Shown here piece after piece: positions 36,061 through 47,390 of a stretch of 64,000 nucleotides of DNA. Within the stretch, counting starts at the first letter, position 1, and each line of letters starts with the position of its first letter. The notes under the pieces are model-generated. The model saw nothing but the letters and a program-made list of their open reading frames with translations, was not told the origin of the DNA and ran no database searches. This stretch comes from Cichorium intybus (lineage: Eukaryota; Streptophyta; Magnoliopsida; Asterales; Asteraceae). Location: NCBI GenBank assembly GCA_023525715.1, contig CM042010.1, positions 84,942,116 to 85,006,115 on the forward strand, written 5' to 3'. A program made the translations under genes and the position numbers.

Positions 36061-36769
36061 TGTTAGTTATAAAGTTCGAACAATGGCAATTGTATCAAAG
36101 GAATGAAATATGATTCAAGCAACAAATAAAGATGAACAGATCGATTGAGTAAACAGGGTGTCGAATGCTTATATTGATAATGATAGGTTTTACAAATGGG
36201 GAGATAACTTGCTCATTCGACCCAGATGATATCATTGATATTTATACGTGATCAATGATATCAATAGTACAAAAAGATATACAAAATATTCTATACTAGT
36301 ACTATCCAATCAAAATACAGGAACATGTAACAATAAGTCTGACACAACAACGTGCTGAGTGGATAAGGTTAGTTATAACAAAGGCCATCAGACACTCCAA
36401 CATAAAGCCTTCGGTTCCTCTGGTACAAAAGGTTGACTGGATGAATGGTGTCTTCGGATGACTGTTGTCTTCGCATGTGATAGTAACACTTCAGCACAAT
36501 AATATCTTCAACAAGTTGTTTCCATTAATTACCACTTTAATTAATTACAATCTAATCTCTTGCAATTAATTTCTCCAAATTAATTCAAAATTAACTTGTT
36601 ATTTAATTGCCAATTAATTTATCATATCCTTGATAAATTAATAAACTAATTTCTCCTTTTCTTTTTCTGTCACTATTTACTTTTTTGGGTCATGATGGCA
36701 ACCCAAAAGGACCTTGCTATTATCATAGATATTACTAATAGTTAATGACATTGGACACTATTTCCAATA
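36061..36769 (-). repeat. Copia A-type LTR, split by T2
   Basis: Starts TGTTAG and ends CCAATA (from CCAACA), 709 bp. The primer site lies on its left (19004-19017, before T2) and a PPT on its right (36770), so one LTR is bordered by both internal ends. That is the pattern of two tandem elements sharing an LTR. Confidence 0.75.
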
Positions 36770-37635
36770 GTCTTCCACTTGGACAAGTCAACAACTTTGT
36801 GTGGTCTAATATTATCTGATAGTCAGTAGAGAGTATGTTATCCAATACAATTGCTGAACTCTGATCAAAGTAAAGAGATGACCCTTAGATAAGTGATCAA
36901 TTATTCCTCTGATCTACAATATTTCGTTATGAACCTGAGGCATGGATAAGGTTAATCTCGAAGGTTCAAAATTTTGTTTCCTAATAGTGATTTATGATGA
37001 CCATTTCAGAATATCCAATTGAACACATCAATTTAGTTAGAGCCCGACCGAGCATTTTAATGTCAACATCAAATCATCTAGGGGCCTAAAGATATCACAT
37101 TTCCTTGTTAGGGCAGAAGGAACATATAAAATTTGACTACATAGTCTCTATCTATTTCATCATGTCATACATAGACATACCCTTTATAACAACCAGTTAC
37201 AGACAGCGTTTGAGCAAACCAATGCAATACCAGAATCATAGAGAAAATCCTCATGCATCTCGGTTTGAAGAATAAGAGATATTATCATCTTAGAATTACT
37301 TGTGACTTAATCCATGAACTAATCTCTAAGTGTGGGTTGTTCCAATACTTGAATCTCTATCAAGTACGCATGAGTGATAGTCATAATCTCCATGCTATAT
37401 CTAATCACTATAGACAATCTACTAACACTCCATGACAGTCTTAAATCACTACTTGCTTCCAAGAGTATGACCGACTGTGGAAGTTTGAGTAAATTAATAC
37501 TTGGGAAGCGGGTTCTAAACATGCTAAAGTGAAACACGGTATTAAATTAATGTAAATGGTAGCAATCTAACTCATTATCAAGTCTCCACATGATAATCAC
37601 CAAATCAGATACAATTTTATACAGCTATATGTTTT
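36770..37635 (-). other. PPT and 3' noncoding region of a second copia
   Basis: Plus-strand GTCTTCCACTTGG is a PPT complement with one change. The next 0.85 kb parallels the 3' noncoding region of copia B and E1 over its length. It is cut at 37636 by a gypsy-type LTR start, and no pol follows. Confidence 0.72.
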
Positions 37636-38695
37636 TGTGACAATTATCTGTTTGGTCAACAAAAGTCAACCGAAGCGTACGTTAGGTCAATTTTTTGAAA
37701 TGTAAATTTTCATAACATTTACGATGTATTATTGGATATTATAATACTAAGTATGCTAATTCAAATCAATTATCGGGTAAACGCTGTAAATACGAATAAT
37801 AAACTACAGTAGCTTAAAAATTCGATAATCATACAAGTATTATTTTAGTATTAATAATATTCATAAAACGATGTATTCGTGAACACGAATCCATAGACAT
37901 ATAGAACATCGAAAACAGAGTTCGCATATGAAAGTTACAACAGTTAAGCGCTGGGAACAATAAACTACACAGGGTTTGGACCCTAAAATACAAAACGTGG
38001 TGCCTTAAACATCAAAAATGGAATAACGAAACACATATTATGAAGCGTAATATTGTCTAGTATTTAATTTCATAGCCAAATTTATATTCCAGTAAAATGC
38101 CAAATATCGCGTTTTCGGAAGAATACCGCGCTTAAACGTGTATATCTTCGCCTAACGAGTTACGAATCAATCTAAATGGATGTGTACTAATATTTTTATA
38201 CATAATATTGATTTATAAAATTATATCTCCGAAAACATATAAAAATACGCAAAACATTTTACCGCGTTTTATAAAAACACCCAATTTTATAAACAATAGT
38301 GTATATTTTATAAAAGACAACACCCCACCCCCCCCCCCCCAAACCATCAGCCATCTCCACCATCTCATCACCATCACTCTCCAAATCCTAGCCCTCATGC
38401 CTAAAGATTTTATAATAAAAAAATGCTTGAACCCATACTCTCTATGTATATATAAATATTGCATCATATCTTCTTGGTGACTAGAAAATCCTCCAACTTT
38501 CTCCTATCTTCTCTCTAGAAATCAGCCCACATCCACCATCCACCACCTCCGGCCACCATCCACCACCTCCAGCCACCGCTTCGCCGCCGTTGACCACCGG
38601 TTGCCGTTTTAAAAACATCGTTATTTCGGAGTGTTGTTCAAGTCCAAACCCAAGACCAAGCTCGTTTTTGGTTAAATCACGCTTCAAGGGTTCAT
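37636..38695 (+). repeat. Partial gypsy LTR related to T1
   Basis: Begins TGTGACAATTATCTG and shares the order of several phrases with T1's LTR (TTTGGTCAACAAA, AAAAATTCGATAAT, AATAATATTCATAA, TACCGCG). A 14-C run at about 38327-38340 matches the C run of T1. The end is not resolved. Confidence 0.6.
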
Positions 38696-40930
38696 ATGTA
38701 TACTAAGTTTTATAAGTATACTAAGTTTATAAGTGGGGAAAACTATAAAACTTAAGAGTTTCAAGAATTAAAGTTAGTTTTGTGCCTAATATGAAAAGTA
38801 TGAAAGCTAAGGGACCAAATGGTCATTCCTTGAAAGTAAGGAGGTATAAAAAGAAGAACCCTCCCCTTTGCTGTCATATGTTGCGTAAAAACAGATTAGG
38901 GAGGGAGAGGAGGCGATTTCTAAGGCCTTCTTAAAGGGTTAAGCATGGTTATGAAGAAGAAGCATTCGTTGATGAACTCCTAGCTTAATTGAGGTATGAT
39001 TTCATCTTTCTTGCTAGAAACCCCATTTAGGGTTCATGGCTGAAATTTATAAGTTGGAGGAGGATTGATTCCTATTATTACAAGTAGTTAGATTATGTTT
39101 ATAGTCACCTCTTGAACACTATCCAACATATGGATAGCTTGAATTCATGATTTGGTGAAGTTGGTTCTTACCCTATAATTTGGGGTTTATGATCAAAGTG
39201 TTAAATTGAATGTAATTAACTAGTTGGAATGGGTTTAATGAGTGTATTAAACTGATTGTATAATCTTGCATGTAATTCCATCTAATTAAAGGAGTTTATG
39301 AATGAAATTGGAATTAGAAGGGTGGAATGGAATTTGGTCCATGGATGAAACCCCATAAAAATGGTTAGATAAGGTCTTGGAATGATTCCCTTGAGGATGA
39401 CCAATGAATTAAGTGCTTAATGTGTTAAACAATGACCTTAATTATATGCATGAAAAAGGATAAGAAGTATATGAACGTCATTTCATAAGAATGAAAGTAA
39501 GAAAGTATTTTGACAGAATTTTTATGTCAACTTAAACTGTAAAACTGTACAAATCTACAAGGCTAAAAATTGTGTGCCATACATTAAAAGAAACCTACAG
39601 ATGTCTAGTTTCTAAATCAAAAAGCAGTGAGTCGTTTCGATTCTTCTAGAGTGAGTTATGCCGTTTTTCGTACAGGGTATCCTGTTTCAGCAGATTCTGT
39701 CCCACTTGGGAATATGAATGTATATGTTAATATAATGTTCAAAGAATTGAAAGAAAATCATTCCTAGCATATAGGGATGTATTATGAGTAATTAAAAGTG
39801 TTAAAGAACATGGAAGTCTAAATAAACTAATGAAAGAAGTTTAGAAATGTTATAATACATATGAAAACTCTTGTTGGTTTTATGATTATACCTTGAGTAT
39901 AAAAGGTTATGGGTATGTAATTTATAAAAGAAAGAAAATGTTATGGGAATTAAGAGTATATAAAATATTTTATAAATATCACAAACATATTGTGATATGA
40001 ATCTATTAAGATTTAGATTAAGATGTCTTTAATTGCTATTAAGACCTAGCTTGTATTAACTAGAATGTTAAATGAACTCCTTAGGTATTAAGGAGTAAAG
40101 TTGAAGGAAAATAAAAGAAAACAGGAAGAAGTAATCCTAGTTAGACTTCTCTAACTAGCCAAGGTGAGTACATGTAGCTTTTACCCACTTCGGGAATACA
40201 TGACAATTATTGATGAAATGTATGTATATATGGTTATGTATGCTTACAAATGTGAAATAATGAATAAGTTCTAGTACTTATATTATGTATATAAGTATAT
40301 ATGTGGTTAAGTAGTGTGTATTCTAATTAGAATACTCCAATGTAGAAATTAATGAAATAAGTAAGGTATTATGCTTACAGCCTTAATACCTAAGAATGTA
40401 AAACAATGAACAAGATAATGTATTCAGCCCTAACATACATAAGAGATAAGTATTACAAGGAATCAGAATCATGTAATTAAGTAAAGTAAATGTATTTGGC
40501 TTATATCCTTAAAATACATATGAGTAAGGAATACAAGATACGAAAAGTAAAAGAAAGAATATTTCGATGTATTTGGTTTACAGCCTTAAAATACATAAAA
40601 TGAAATAGTATATGACATGATGAAATGAAATAGGGTAAATCCTAGAAAGTAAATAAAGTAAAGAGTATGAGATGTAAAGGCTTAGTGTCTAAGAAAAGTA
40701 AGATAATAATCTACACAATTATGAAAGTAGTATATGTTTTATAAGTATGAATAGATAAGTAAGTAATTGCCTTAAGTAAAAAAAAATACGAGTTTTTAAT
40801 AAGGTGAGACTATGATGTATTTTTGTAATAAGAAAGGTAAATGTTTTTGGCATTAGTCATAACAAGTAAAGAGTAAAGAATGTATTTTTATGAGTGTGAT
40901 GATTGGGATGCAAGATGATAAGAAAAGCAA

Positions 40931-41130
40931 GGAATGAGCTCGCGAGGAGCCATTCAGTCTCTATATGAGATCAGTGGAATCTATCGGGGATGTAACTCTC
41001 CATCGCAAGGTAGATTGCCAAAGTTACTAAGGAATGAGCTCGCGAGGGGCCATTCAGTCTCTATATGAGATCAGCAGGGTCTATCGGGGATGTAACTCCC
41101 CATTGCGAGGTAGATCGCCAAAGATACTAG
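40931..41130. repeat. Two-copy 100-bp tandem repeat
   Basis: The unit starting GGAATGAGCTCGCGAGG occurs at 40931 and 41031, with a period of exactly 100 bp and about ten differences. Confidence 0.95.
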
Positions 41131-41250
41131 GATGAATAATTACGTTCTTTCTATCCTAGTAACAATTTGGGGTATCACTCTATGTGGTTAAGGCCCTAAT
41201 TATAAAAATAAGATATCATGAAACATCCAATCATCACTAAGTAACGTAAG

Positions 41251-41665
41251 GAGTCATTGTATGATGAAGTAAAGTAAATGGTTATTTTTATAACCAAAGA
41301 ATGTTAAGGGTCATTTGTATGACCAAAGTTATGAAAGGAAAGTAAAGAGTTACTTTTTATAACTAAAGGAAAGAAAGAGTTAGTTTTAATAACTAATGTT
41401 AAAAGAGTCATTTTATGACTAGGATATGTAAGGAGTAATTTTTATTACCAAAGTGTAAAAAGAGTCATTATATGAGTAACATGTTAAAAACCAAGGTTAT
41501 GGTTAAGAAAGAAGTATATGTTGTTTATGTGTTAATGAGTAAGGGTCATTATTATGACCAAAGAATATAAGTCATTATATAAGTTACTATAGTAAGAATC
41601 ATCGTTATGGTTAACGTATAAGAAATCATTTATATGATTCATAAGAAAAGTTATTGGTATAACTA
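41251..41665. repeat. Array of about twelve short palindromes
   Basis: Examples are GGTTATTTTTATAACC (41280), GGTCATTTGTATGACC (41309), AGTTACTTTTTATAACT (41348), AGTCATTTTATGACT (41406), GGTCATTATTATGACC (41544) and AGTTATTGGTATAACT (41649). Arms of five or six bases vary in sequence but stay complementary. Weaker examples continue to about 41900. Confidence 0.85.
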
Positions 41666-42375
41666 CTGTAGAAAATATAAAGGTTAATCTAAAAGATTAT
41701 TAAGTGAAAGCTTAATGAATAATCTAAGTGGTTATTGAGAACGAATGAGAATAACCTCTATGATTATTAAGTAAGAATAAAGAATCTTCTATATGATTAA
41801 TAGGTGCAGGTTACTTGTGTACCTTAATGCGATAAGATTCATTACATGACTAATAAGTTAAAGGTCATATATTTGACAAAGGTGCAAAAGAACGATTATA
41901 ACGAAATAGTCAACTATGACTTAATGTACAATGTATTAATTCCAAGAAGTGATAAGAAAATGATTGAATGATAAGAAAAGAATATGTGAACTATTTTTAT
42001 AAGTCTTAGCATAAGATGTGTAAGTTTTATAAAAGAAAGTTAAAGTTTTTATGAGTCCAAACTCATGTATCTCACGAGACTTTATAGTCTTACATATGTA
42101 TGTTTTTTTATGCCTTGTATTCCAGGTTATACAGGGACTAAAAGAAGAATGAAGTAAAGAGAAGTCTTTAAAGAATGTACTTTTATTTGCATGTTAATAA
42201 TTATAATGATCTATGTAAATTCTATTTACTACTATGGTGGTATTGATATGTGATTGGTAATTACCCGGACTTTTGCACAAGTATGAATGTTTTAAAAAGG
42301 GGGACCATTTTTTTAGAATGGAAGAAATTACGCAAACAAAATTTTTGAAAAGTCAGAAATTTTCGGGTTGTTACA

Positions 42376-43777
42376 AGCACCCCAAATGCAAAAACGGGTT
42401 TCTAAGCGAGAAAGAGAGGAATTCTTACCTTAATTTGCTGGAACTTCGAAATTGCTTTGATAATTCCTCAAAACCAAGCTTGATTCCTCATGCATGCTCA
42501 AGAAATCCCCACCTCTCTTTCTCCTTTTTCTGCAAATTGTGTTCTAATGCTAGAATGAGGAGAACCCCCCACTAAAACCAATCAACTTCTAGCATTTGGC
42601 AAAAAATTTCCCTTGAATTCCCGTTAATTTTACAAAAAGCCCATAACTTACTCACCTAATGGAAATTATTAAGTTTTTAGAGTTTCACTCCATGAATAAA
42701 CTTATTATTCATTTAAATCCTTGACTAAGTTAGCCTTAGCCCATAATTTCAACATTTGACAAAAATGACCCTTCTAACAAAGTTTCTAACATTTAGGTCC
42801 TTTTTCCACTGAAACCATCACACTAATACCATTATATAATAAACATATATCTTAGAAATATCGATGAGAATTGACCCATACATACCAAATAAAAAACGAT
42901 GTTACATGTTATCTCAAAATCCCCAAAAATTAGGGTTCATCACATAATTTAATTTCCATAAATTTAGGTCAAACAATTTATGGAGAAGTATTTCTTACCT
43001 TAAGATGATCACTTTGCACCTAACAACCCCTTAAAACACTTGAAATTTAAGCTTGGATGCAAAAACAGCTAGTGTTCTCACCTAGAACACACCTACTAGT
43101 GTTTGAGAGACTTTGAGGGAGAAAAATGATGAAAAACTGATCCAAATGAGGAAATTTTCGTACATAATGTTGTTAGTATATAGTGGAGTCCACTTGGAAT
43201 CAATTAGGGTCAAATGGGGTGCTAGGTGGCATAAAGTAAGGTGATTTGGCCGGTTCACGCACCCTAACGCGCCCTAGAAAGCCTCCAACACGACATTCCA
43301 CATGACCCGCATAGACCAAGGGTAAAGCCTTACGCGACCCGTGCATATTAACATGGGGTTTATTCCAACACTTTGACCAAGGGTAAAGCCTTATGCGATA
43401 TGTGGCCCGCGTCAATCCTTTGAATAATTCTACACGACCCGCGCGACTGTCTTCTCTAACACTTGGAACATTTCCTAAATCCTTTACAGTTTAACCTAAT
43501 TTTCACTCAACTTGTGTCACTCGTAACATTCTCATAGTAATTCTATTTTTCACAAACCTTATATGTACCAAAAGGTGGGAATATGAATTACAGTTTACCT
43601 TAATTGAAGTTCCCTTGAATCTTTCTACATTTCCCGATATTAACCCATAAACGTGGTCACACCTCGATTTTTGGAAGTTTTAGCCCAACTTCAAATATTC
43701 ATAACTTCAGCTTAACTCCAACTGCTTCTAATCTTTTTCCTGTGTTTTCCTTTTCTCAAGGATTACATTTTTTATAA
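42376..43777 (-). repeat. LTR-like region, minus orientation
   Basis: Pyrimidine-rich text such as ATTCTTACCTTAATTTGCTGG, reading on the minus strand as exon end, GT donor and leader, and AACTTCAAATATTCATAACTT near 43690 are typical of gypsy LTRs in reverse. A duplicated GACCAAGGGTAAAGCCTTA (43314 and 43374) occurs in a GC-richer part. The MULE at 43778 interrupts it and 47119-47390 probably continues it. Confidence 0.5.
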
Positions 43778-43920
43778 GAGTAAAATACAGTTTTGGTCCC
43801 TGTGGTTTACACATTTTTTCAGTTCTGGTCCAAATTTTGTATTTTCACACAGATGGTCCGTATGATTGCCAAAAACTTGCACTGTTGGTCCCTGGTCTAT
43901 GTAAAAAGACCAAACTACCA

Positions 43921-44797
43921 TTTCTAATTTTTTTACCTTTTCTTTTAATCTATAATTTATTTTATTAATTAAAAAAAATACAGTGTGGTGGGAAAATGGA
44001 TTTGTACGGACTACGGCGGTTAGAGTTGCCGGAAAACACAAACCGGAAGAACATGGAGGTGTATGTGTTCGATTAAGGTTATGCTTTCGGGAACACGCTG
44101 CTTATTTTTTGCCATAAAAAGAATAATCAAACCACTTTGAAAATCCAGCCTCTCTCTCTTATGCGGGGTAAATTCCATATCGGGTACCGGCCATTGTCAA
44201 ATGGACCCTCAATCAATTTTGATTGTGTTAAAGAAATAATTAAATTTCTATTATTCATCTTCAACAAATCAAGATCACCTCAAGATCAGCACCAAAGATC
44301 TGAAACAAACTTCTTCTTCTCCCTTGCCCTCCACGTCCCTAAAACTCCATGGCTTCAGCAATTTTGATTGTGTTAAAGAAAGAAGCAGATCTGAAGTTGT
44401 TACTTGCTTATGCTTATGTGATTAGGGCTGAAAAGAGACACAAGTGGGTTTGTTCCCTCTCTTCACATGCCAAGCAAGTTTACTACATACTTCAATTTTC
44501 ACTTTACGCATCGTCAAAATCGAGTAATCATTATCTTCTACATCTTTGTTGATCAAAATCTTTCGTTTTTTACTATTGAGATAAATCGGTCAACACCCAA
44601 GTTGGTTTTGGATTTATCAAAATCTTCAGTGATGCTTAGGACAGGTGACGAGTGGAAGCTTGAAGGATATAACACAAACAATGAAAGATTCATAGATCCA
44701 TAGATTAATGGAGAGACGAGCGGTGGATAAAAACGAGGTATGAACCCTAGTTACTGAATGGATCAGTAAAAGGCTCCAAGTGGTTACCGGCGAAAAC
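43921..44797. other. Left interior of the MULE, unidentified
   Basis: It contains a direct repeat of 20-odd bp (CAATTTTGATTGTGTTAAAG) at about 44215 and 44359. An open frame at 44349-44552 (LKKEADLKLLLAYAYVIRAE) looks coding-like and could be a captured exon, but I do not recognise it. Confidence 0.4.
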
Positions 44798-44800
44798 TAA

Positions 44801-46566
44801 GGCTGCACGGAGTGGCTGGTTTTTTGCCGGAGGTATCCGACGTGGAGAGCCTTTGCCGGCGGCAACACCGCCCCCCAAGTGCGGCATGGATGAGCGGCAA
44901 GGGTGGAGCGGCATGCCTTTGCCGTTTCTCTCTCTTTGGAATGTGGCGTTGAATGGGGTGTGGACCGTTGACTAACGGTCGATTTTTAAAAAAAAATTAC
45001 TTTTTTTTTTACCTCAAACCATTTTTACTATATATATACATACACTTAATCAGTTTTTTACACACACTTAACCTCTTGAGCTCAAAAGAATTTCAAAAAA
45101 TGTCTTCCAACAATCCCTCCAACAATCCGCAAAACAATCCAAACATTTTTGGGTACGATCCGTCATCTCCGCCACCGTATCGTCCACAATTCGAGGGTCC
45201 GATGTGTTCGCCAAACCCGATGTTGAGCGGTTCACCATTTTATCCGCAATACGGGATAATACCACAACAACTTTTTCAACAAAGCTTCAATCCGTTTCAA
45301 CAATCGTCATCGGCCAACTTCAATTTCCAACAAACCCGAAGCCCACCCGAGCAAGCACCAATCCAAAACGATCTCGAGCCCGAGGAGCCCCAAAACGAGA
45401 ATGCGGTGGAAAATTCGGATTCGTCATCCGAAGCGGAGGAGCCCCAACCTACGCAAAGAAGAGGACGGGCCGCAAGTACAAAGTGGACGGTTCAAGAAGA
45501 GACGGAGTTAGCCCGTGCATGGGTCGATGTGTCCGAGGATCCGAAAATGGGCAAAAATCAACAACGTGATCGGTTTTGGTTTCGAGTGACGAGACGTTTC
45601 CGCAAAGGCATGAAGAAAGGGAACTCTTACCACAACAAATATCAATGCAACACGAAGTGGAACAACATGAACAAATGTGTTATGGCTTTCAACGTCATTT
45701 ACATTAATTTGGTGAATCAATGGAGGAGTGGAGAAAGCGAGTCGAGTATTTTGGAGAAAGCCAACTACATGTACCGAGACGACAACGTCAAGCCGTTTAA
45801 ATTTCCACACGCTTGGAATGTTGTTCGTCATAGCAAAAAATGGGAGAAAATCTTTAAGTTGGAATTTGGTGGTGGTTCGAGCTCCAAAAGAAGCAAAACA
45901 TCGGAGTCGGGCTCATATCACGTTTCTTCGGATGGTCATATCGGCGTCAACCTTAACGATGACGTTGACGAAGTTGAAGAAGTGGAACCATCACCGCCTC
46001 CACGTCCGATGGGTCGGGACCGGGCAAAACGAAAAGGGAAGGCGACCTCATCCACTTCGTCTGCGGGTTCTCGAATGGAGCAATATGAAGAAATGCGCGA
46101 AGAGTTTAAAGGGTTGCGTACGTCGTTGGATAGTCAATGGCAAGAAAACACCCGACTAATGGAAATGCAAATGTTTTTGCAAGACGTTAGTCACCTAAAA
46201 GGGGCGCATTACGAATCCGCGATGGCGCTCAAAGACCAAATCCGCAAGAAATATAATTTGTAGTTTTTTTTCAAGTAGCGACGTCTTTATTTCATTTTAA
46301 ATTTCGAACTTTTAATTTCGTAGGATTTTATGTTATTTGTCTTTTTATTTTAATGAAATTGTATTTGGTATGTTTTATTTTAATTTAAAATATGTTATGT
46401 TTTATTTTTATTTAAAATATGATTTTTTTAAATTAAAAAAAAATATATGTTGCCAACGTTCCACCCCTTGAGTGCCACAACAAAACCGGTGTTGCCAACA
46501 AAATCTACGTGGCGCCTACGTGGCGTGCTTGCCTCCCAAATGTTGGAGGCACCACTCCTTATAGCC
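44801..46566 (+). mobile_element. PIF/Harbinger element with ORF1 only
   Basis: The 15-bp terminal inverted repeats are GGCTGCACGGAGTGG and, at the other end reverse-complemented, GGCTATAAGGAGTGG (12 of 15 match). A TAA triplet flanks both sides (44798-44800 and 46567-46569), the 3-bp TWA target of this superfamily. The element is 1766 bp and has no DDE transposase, so it depends on an autonomous relative. Confidence 0.88.
45100..46263 (+). CDS. Harbinger ORF1-type SANT/Myb-like protein
   Basis: 387 residues, intact. I chose ATG 45100 (MSSNNPSNNPQNN) over the longer in-frame start at 44953, because the extra part encodes hydrophobic noise across a T-rich and TATA-like stretch. The N-terminus (1-110) is Asn/Pro/Gln-rich low complexity, followed by an acidic Ser/Glu stretch. 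The SANT/Myb-like trihelix domain lies at about 125-210 (TKWTVQEETELARAWVDVSE, RDRFWFRVTRRF, NKYQCNTKWNNMNKCV). A basic nuclear-signal-like segment (RDRAKRKGKA) and a C-terminal coiled coil (YEEMREEFKGLRTSL) follow. Relatives in plant databases are often misnamed glutathione S-transferase T3-like. ORF1 proteins of Ping/Pong/PIF elements bind transposon ends and help import the transposase. The intact frame suggests recent activity or trans use. Confidence 0.85.
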   Translation: MSSNNPSNNPQNNPNIFGYDPSSPPPYRPQFEGPMCSPNPMLSGSPFYPQYGIIPQQLFQQSFNPFQQSSSANFNFQQTRSPPEQAPIQNDLEPEEPQNENAVENSDSSSEAEEPQPTQRRGRAASTKWTVQEETELARAWVDVSEDPKMGKNQQRDRFWFRVTRRFRKGMKKGNSYHNKYQCNTKWNNMNKCVMAFNVIYINLVNQWRSGESESSILEKANYMYRDDNVKPFKFPHAWNVVRHSKKWEKIFKLEFGGGSSSKRSKTSESGSYHVSSDGHIGVNLNDDVDEVEEVEPSPPPRPMGRDRAKRKGKATSSTSSAGSRMEQYEEMREEFKGLRTSLDSQWQENTRLMEMQMFLQDVSHLKGAHYESAMALKDQIRKKYNL

Positions 46567-46623
46567 TAATAACATACATAGACACCCTATAAGACAGGTT
46601 CTACGCAGCAAGGGTAATGACTC

Positions 46624-46911
46624 ATCTTTGTCGGCAAGCAACTCAAGGATGGCAGAACCCTAACCGATTATAATATTCAAAAGGAGTCAACGCTTCACCT
46701 CGTCCTTCGTCTCCACGGCAGTATGCAGATCTTCATCAAAACCCTCACCGGCAAGACAATTACGTTGGAAGTCGAGAGTTCTGATACAATTGACACCGTC
46801 AAAGCCAAGATTCAGGAGAAGGAAGGGATTCCTCCTGATCAATAGAGGGTTATTATCGCTGGCAAGCAATTGGAAGATGGCAGAACCCTAGCGGATTACA
46901 ATATCCAGAAG
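46624..46911 (+). pseudogene. Captured polyubiquitin fragment in the MULE
   Basis: 96 codons cover the C-terminal part of one ubiquitin unit (FVGKQLKDGRTLTDYNIQKE, STLHLVLRLHGS) and most of the next, beginning at Met 46723 (MQIFIKTLTGKTI) and running to GRTLADYNIQK. The unit junction reads Gly-Ser instead of Gly-Gly, and a TAG at 46843-46845 replaces Gln41. The last residues of the second unit are missing. It is a dead copy of a highly conserved gene, and its head-to-tail arrangement identifies a polyubiquitin source rather than a ribosomal fusion gene. Confidence 0.92.
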
Positions 46912-47118
46912 AAAGTTTTTTTTAATTATCTAAAAATAATGATTTAAAAGAAAAAGGGAAAATAAATTAATAAGGGTAATGTGGTCTTTTTACATGGACT
47001 AGGGACTATGAGTGTTAACTTTATGCAACCACAAGGACCTTGAGTGTGAAACTTCGACCAAAACTAAAAAAAGAGGTAAACCACAATGACCAAATCTCTA
47101 ATTTACTCTTTTTCATAA

Positions 47119-47390
47119 TGATAATATTTTTCCAATTCATATCCTATCCTGAGATAATCTTTAACCAAAAGTGTACTATAAACATTATCTTTACAACAAT
47201 TATCATAATTCATTTTTCATTTTCATTTCCATCTAACTTATTTTTAAAAGAAATGATTACCATAAAGAACTTAATAGAACGTCTTAATTCACATATTTTC
47301 ACATTTTCACACATTTTGACCATTTTGCCCTTTCTATTATGCACTTAATAAAATGACTGAATATTAAGCTTTCATTAAGTCATGATTGTC
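47119..47390 (-). repeat. Probable continuation of the minus LTR beyond the MULE
   Basis: AT-rich noncoding DNA between the MULE and copia F. Its assignment to the LTR at 42376-43777 is positional. Confidence 0.35.

Larger units (their letters stand above)
38700..42375 (+). repeat. LTR-like region, gypsy-type
   Basis: A TATA box at 38845-38852 (TATAAAAA) is followed by leader-like text, then a long AT-rich stretch ending GGGTTGTTACA at 42375, a plausible LTR terminus. I could not find a matching start or a target duplication. It contains the 100-bp tandem repeat and the palindrome array listed separately, and no gene. Confidence 0.5.
43778..47108. mobile_element. Mutator-like element with captured ubiquitin
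   Basis: Terminal inverted repeats of about 140 bp (43778-43920 and 46965-47108) align over their length, starting GAGTAAA and containing TTGGTC, GTGGTTTAC and ATGTAAAAAGACCA in both. Flanking 10-mers TTTTTTATAA and TTTTTCATAA differ at one base, consistent with a MULE target duplication. No transposase is present. The interior contains a polyubiquitin fragment and a later PIF/Harbinger insertion, so this is a Pack-MULE-type non-autonomous element of about 1.56 kb before that insertion. Confidence 0.82.

Noticed and set aside
38208..38480. Pro-rich ORF and its Gly/Trp-rich complement
   Set aside because: They are produced by a C homopolymer and CCA-rich leader text in an LTR, without domain content.
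42350..42375. GGGTTGTTACA as the end of a complete solo LTR with target duplication
   Set aside because: The next five bases (AGCAC) were not found before any plausible start, so I kept only an LTR-like label.
45204..45569. Overlapping ORFs at 45204-45569, 45508-45831 and 45728-46159
   Set aside because: They are other-frame shadows of the Harbinger ORF1 gene, whose frame alone carries a recognisable SANT-like domain.
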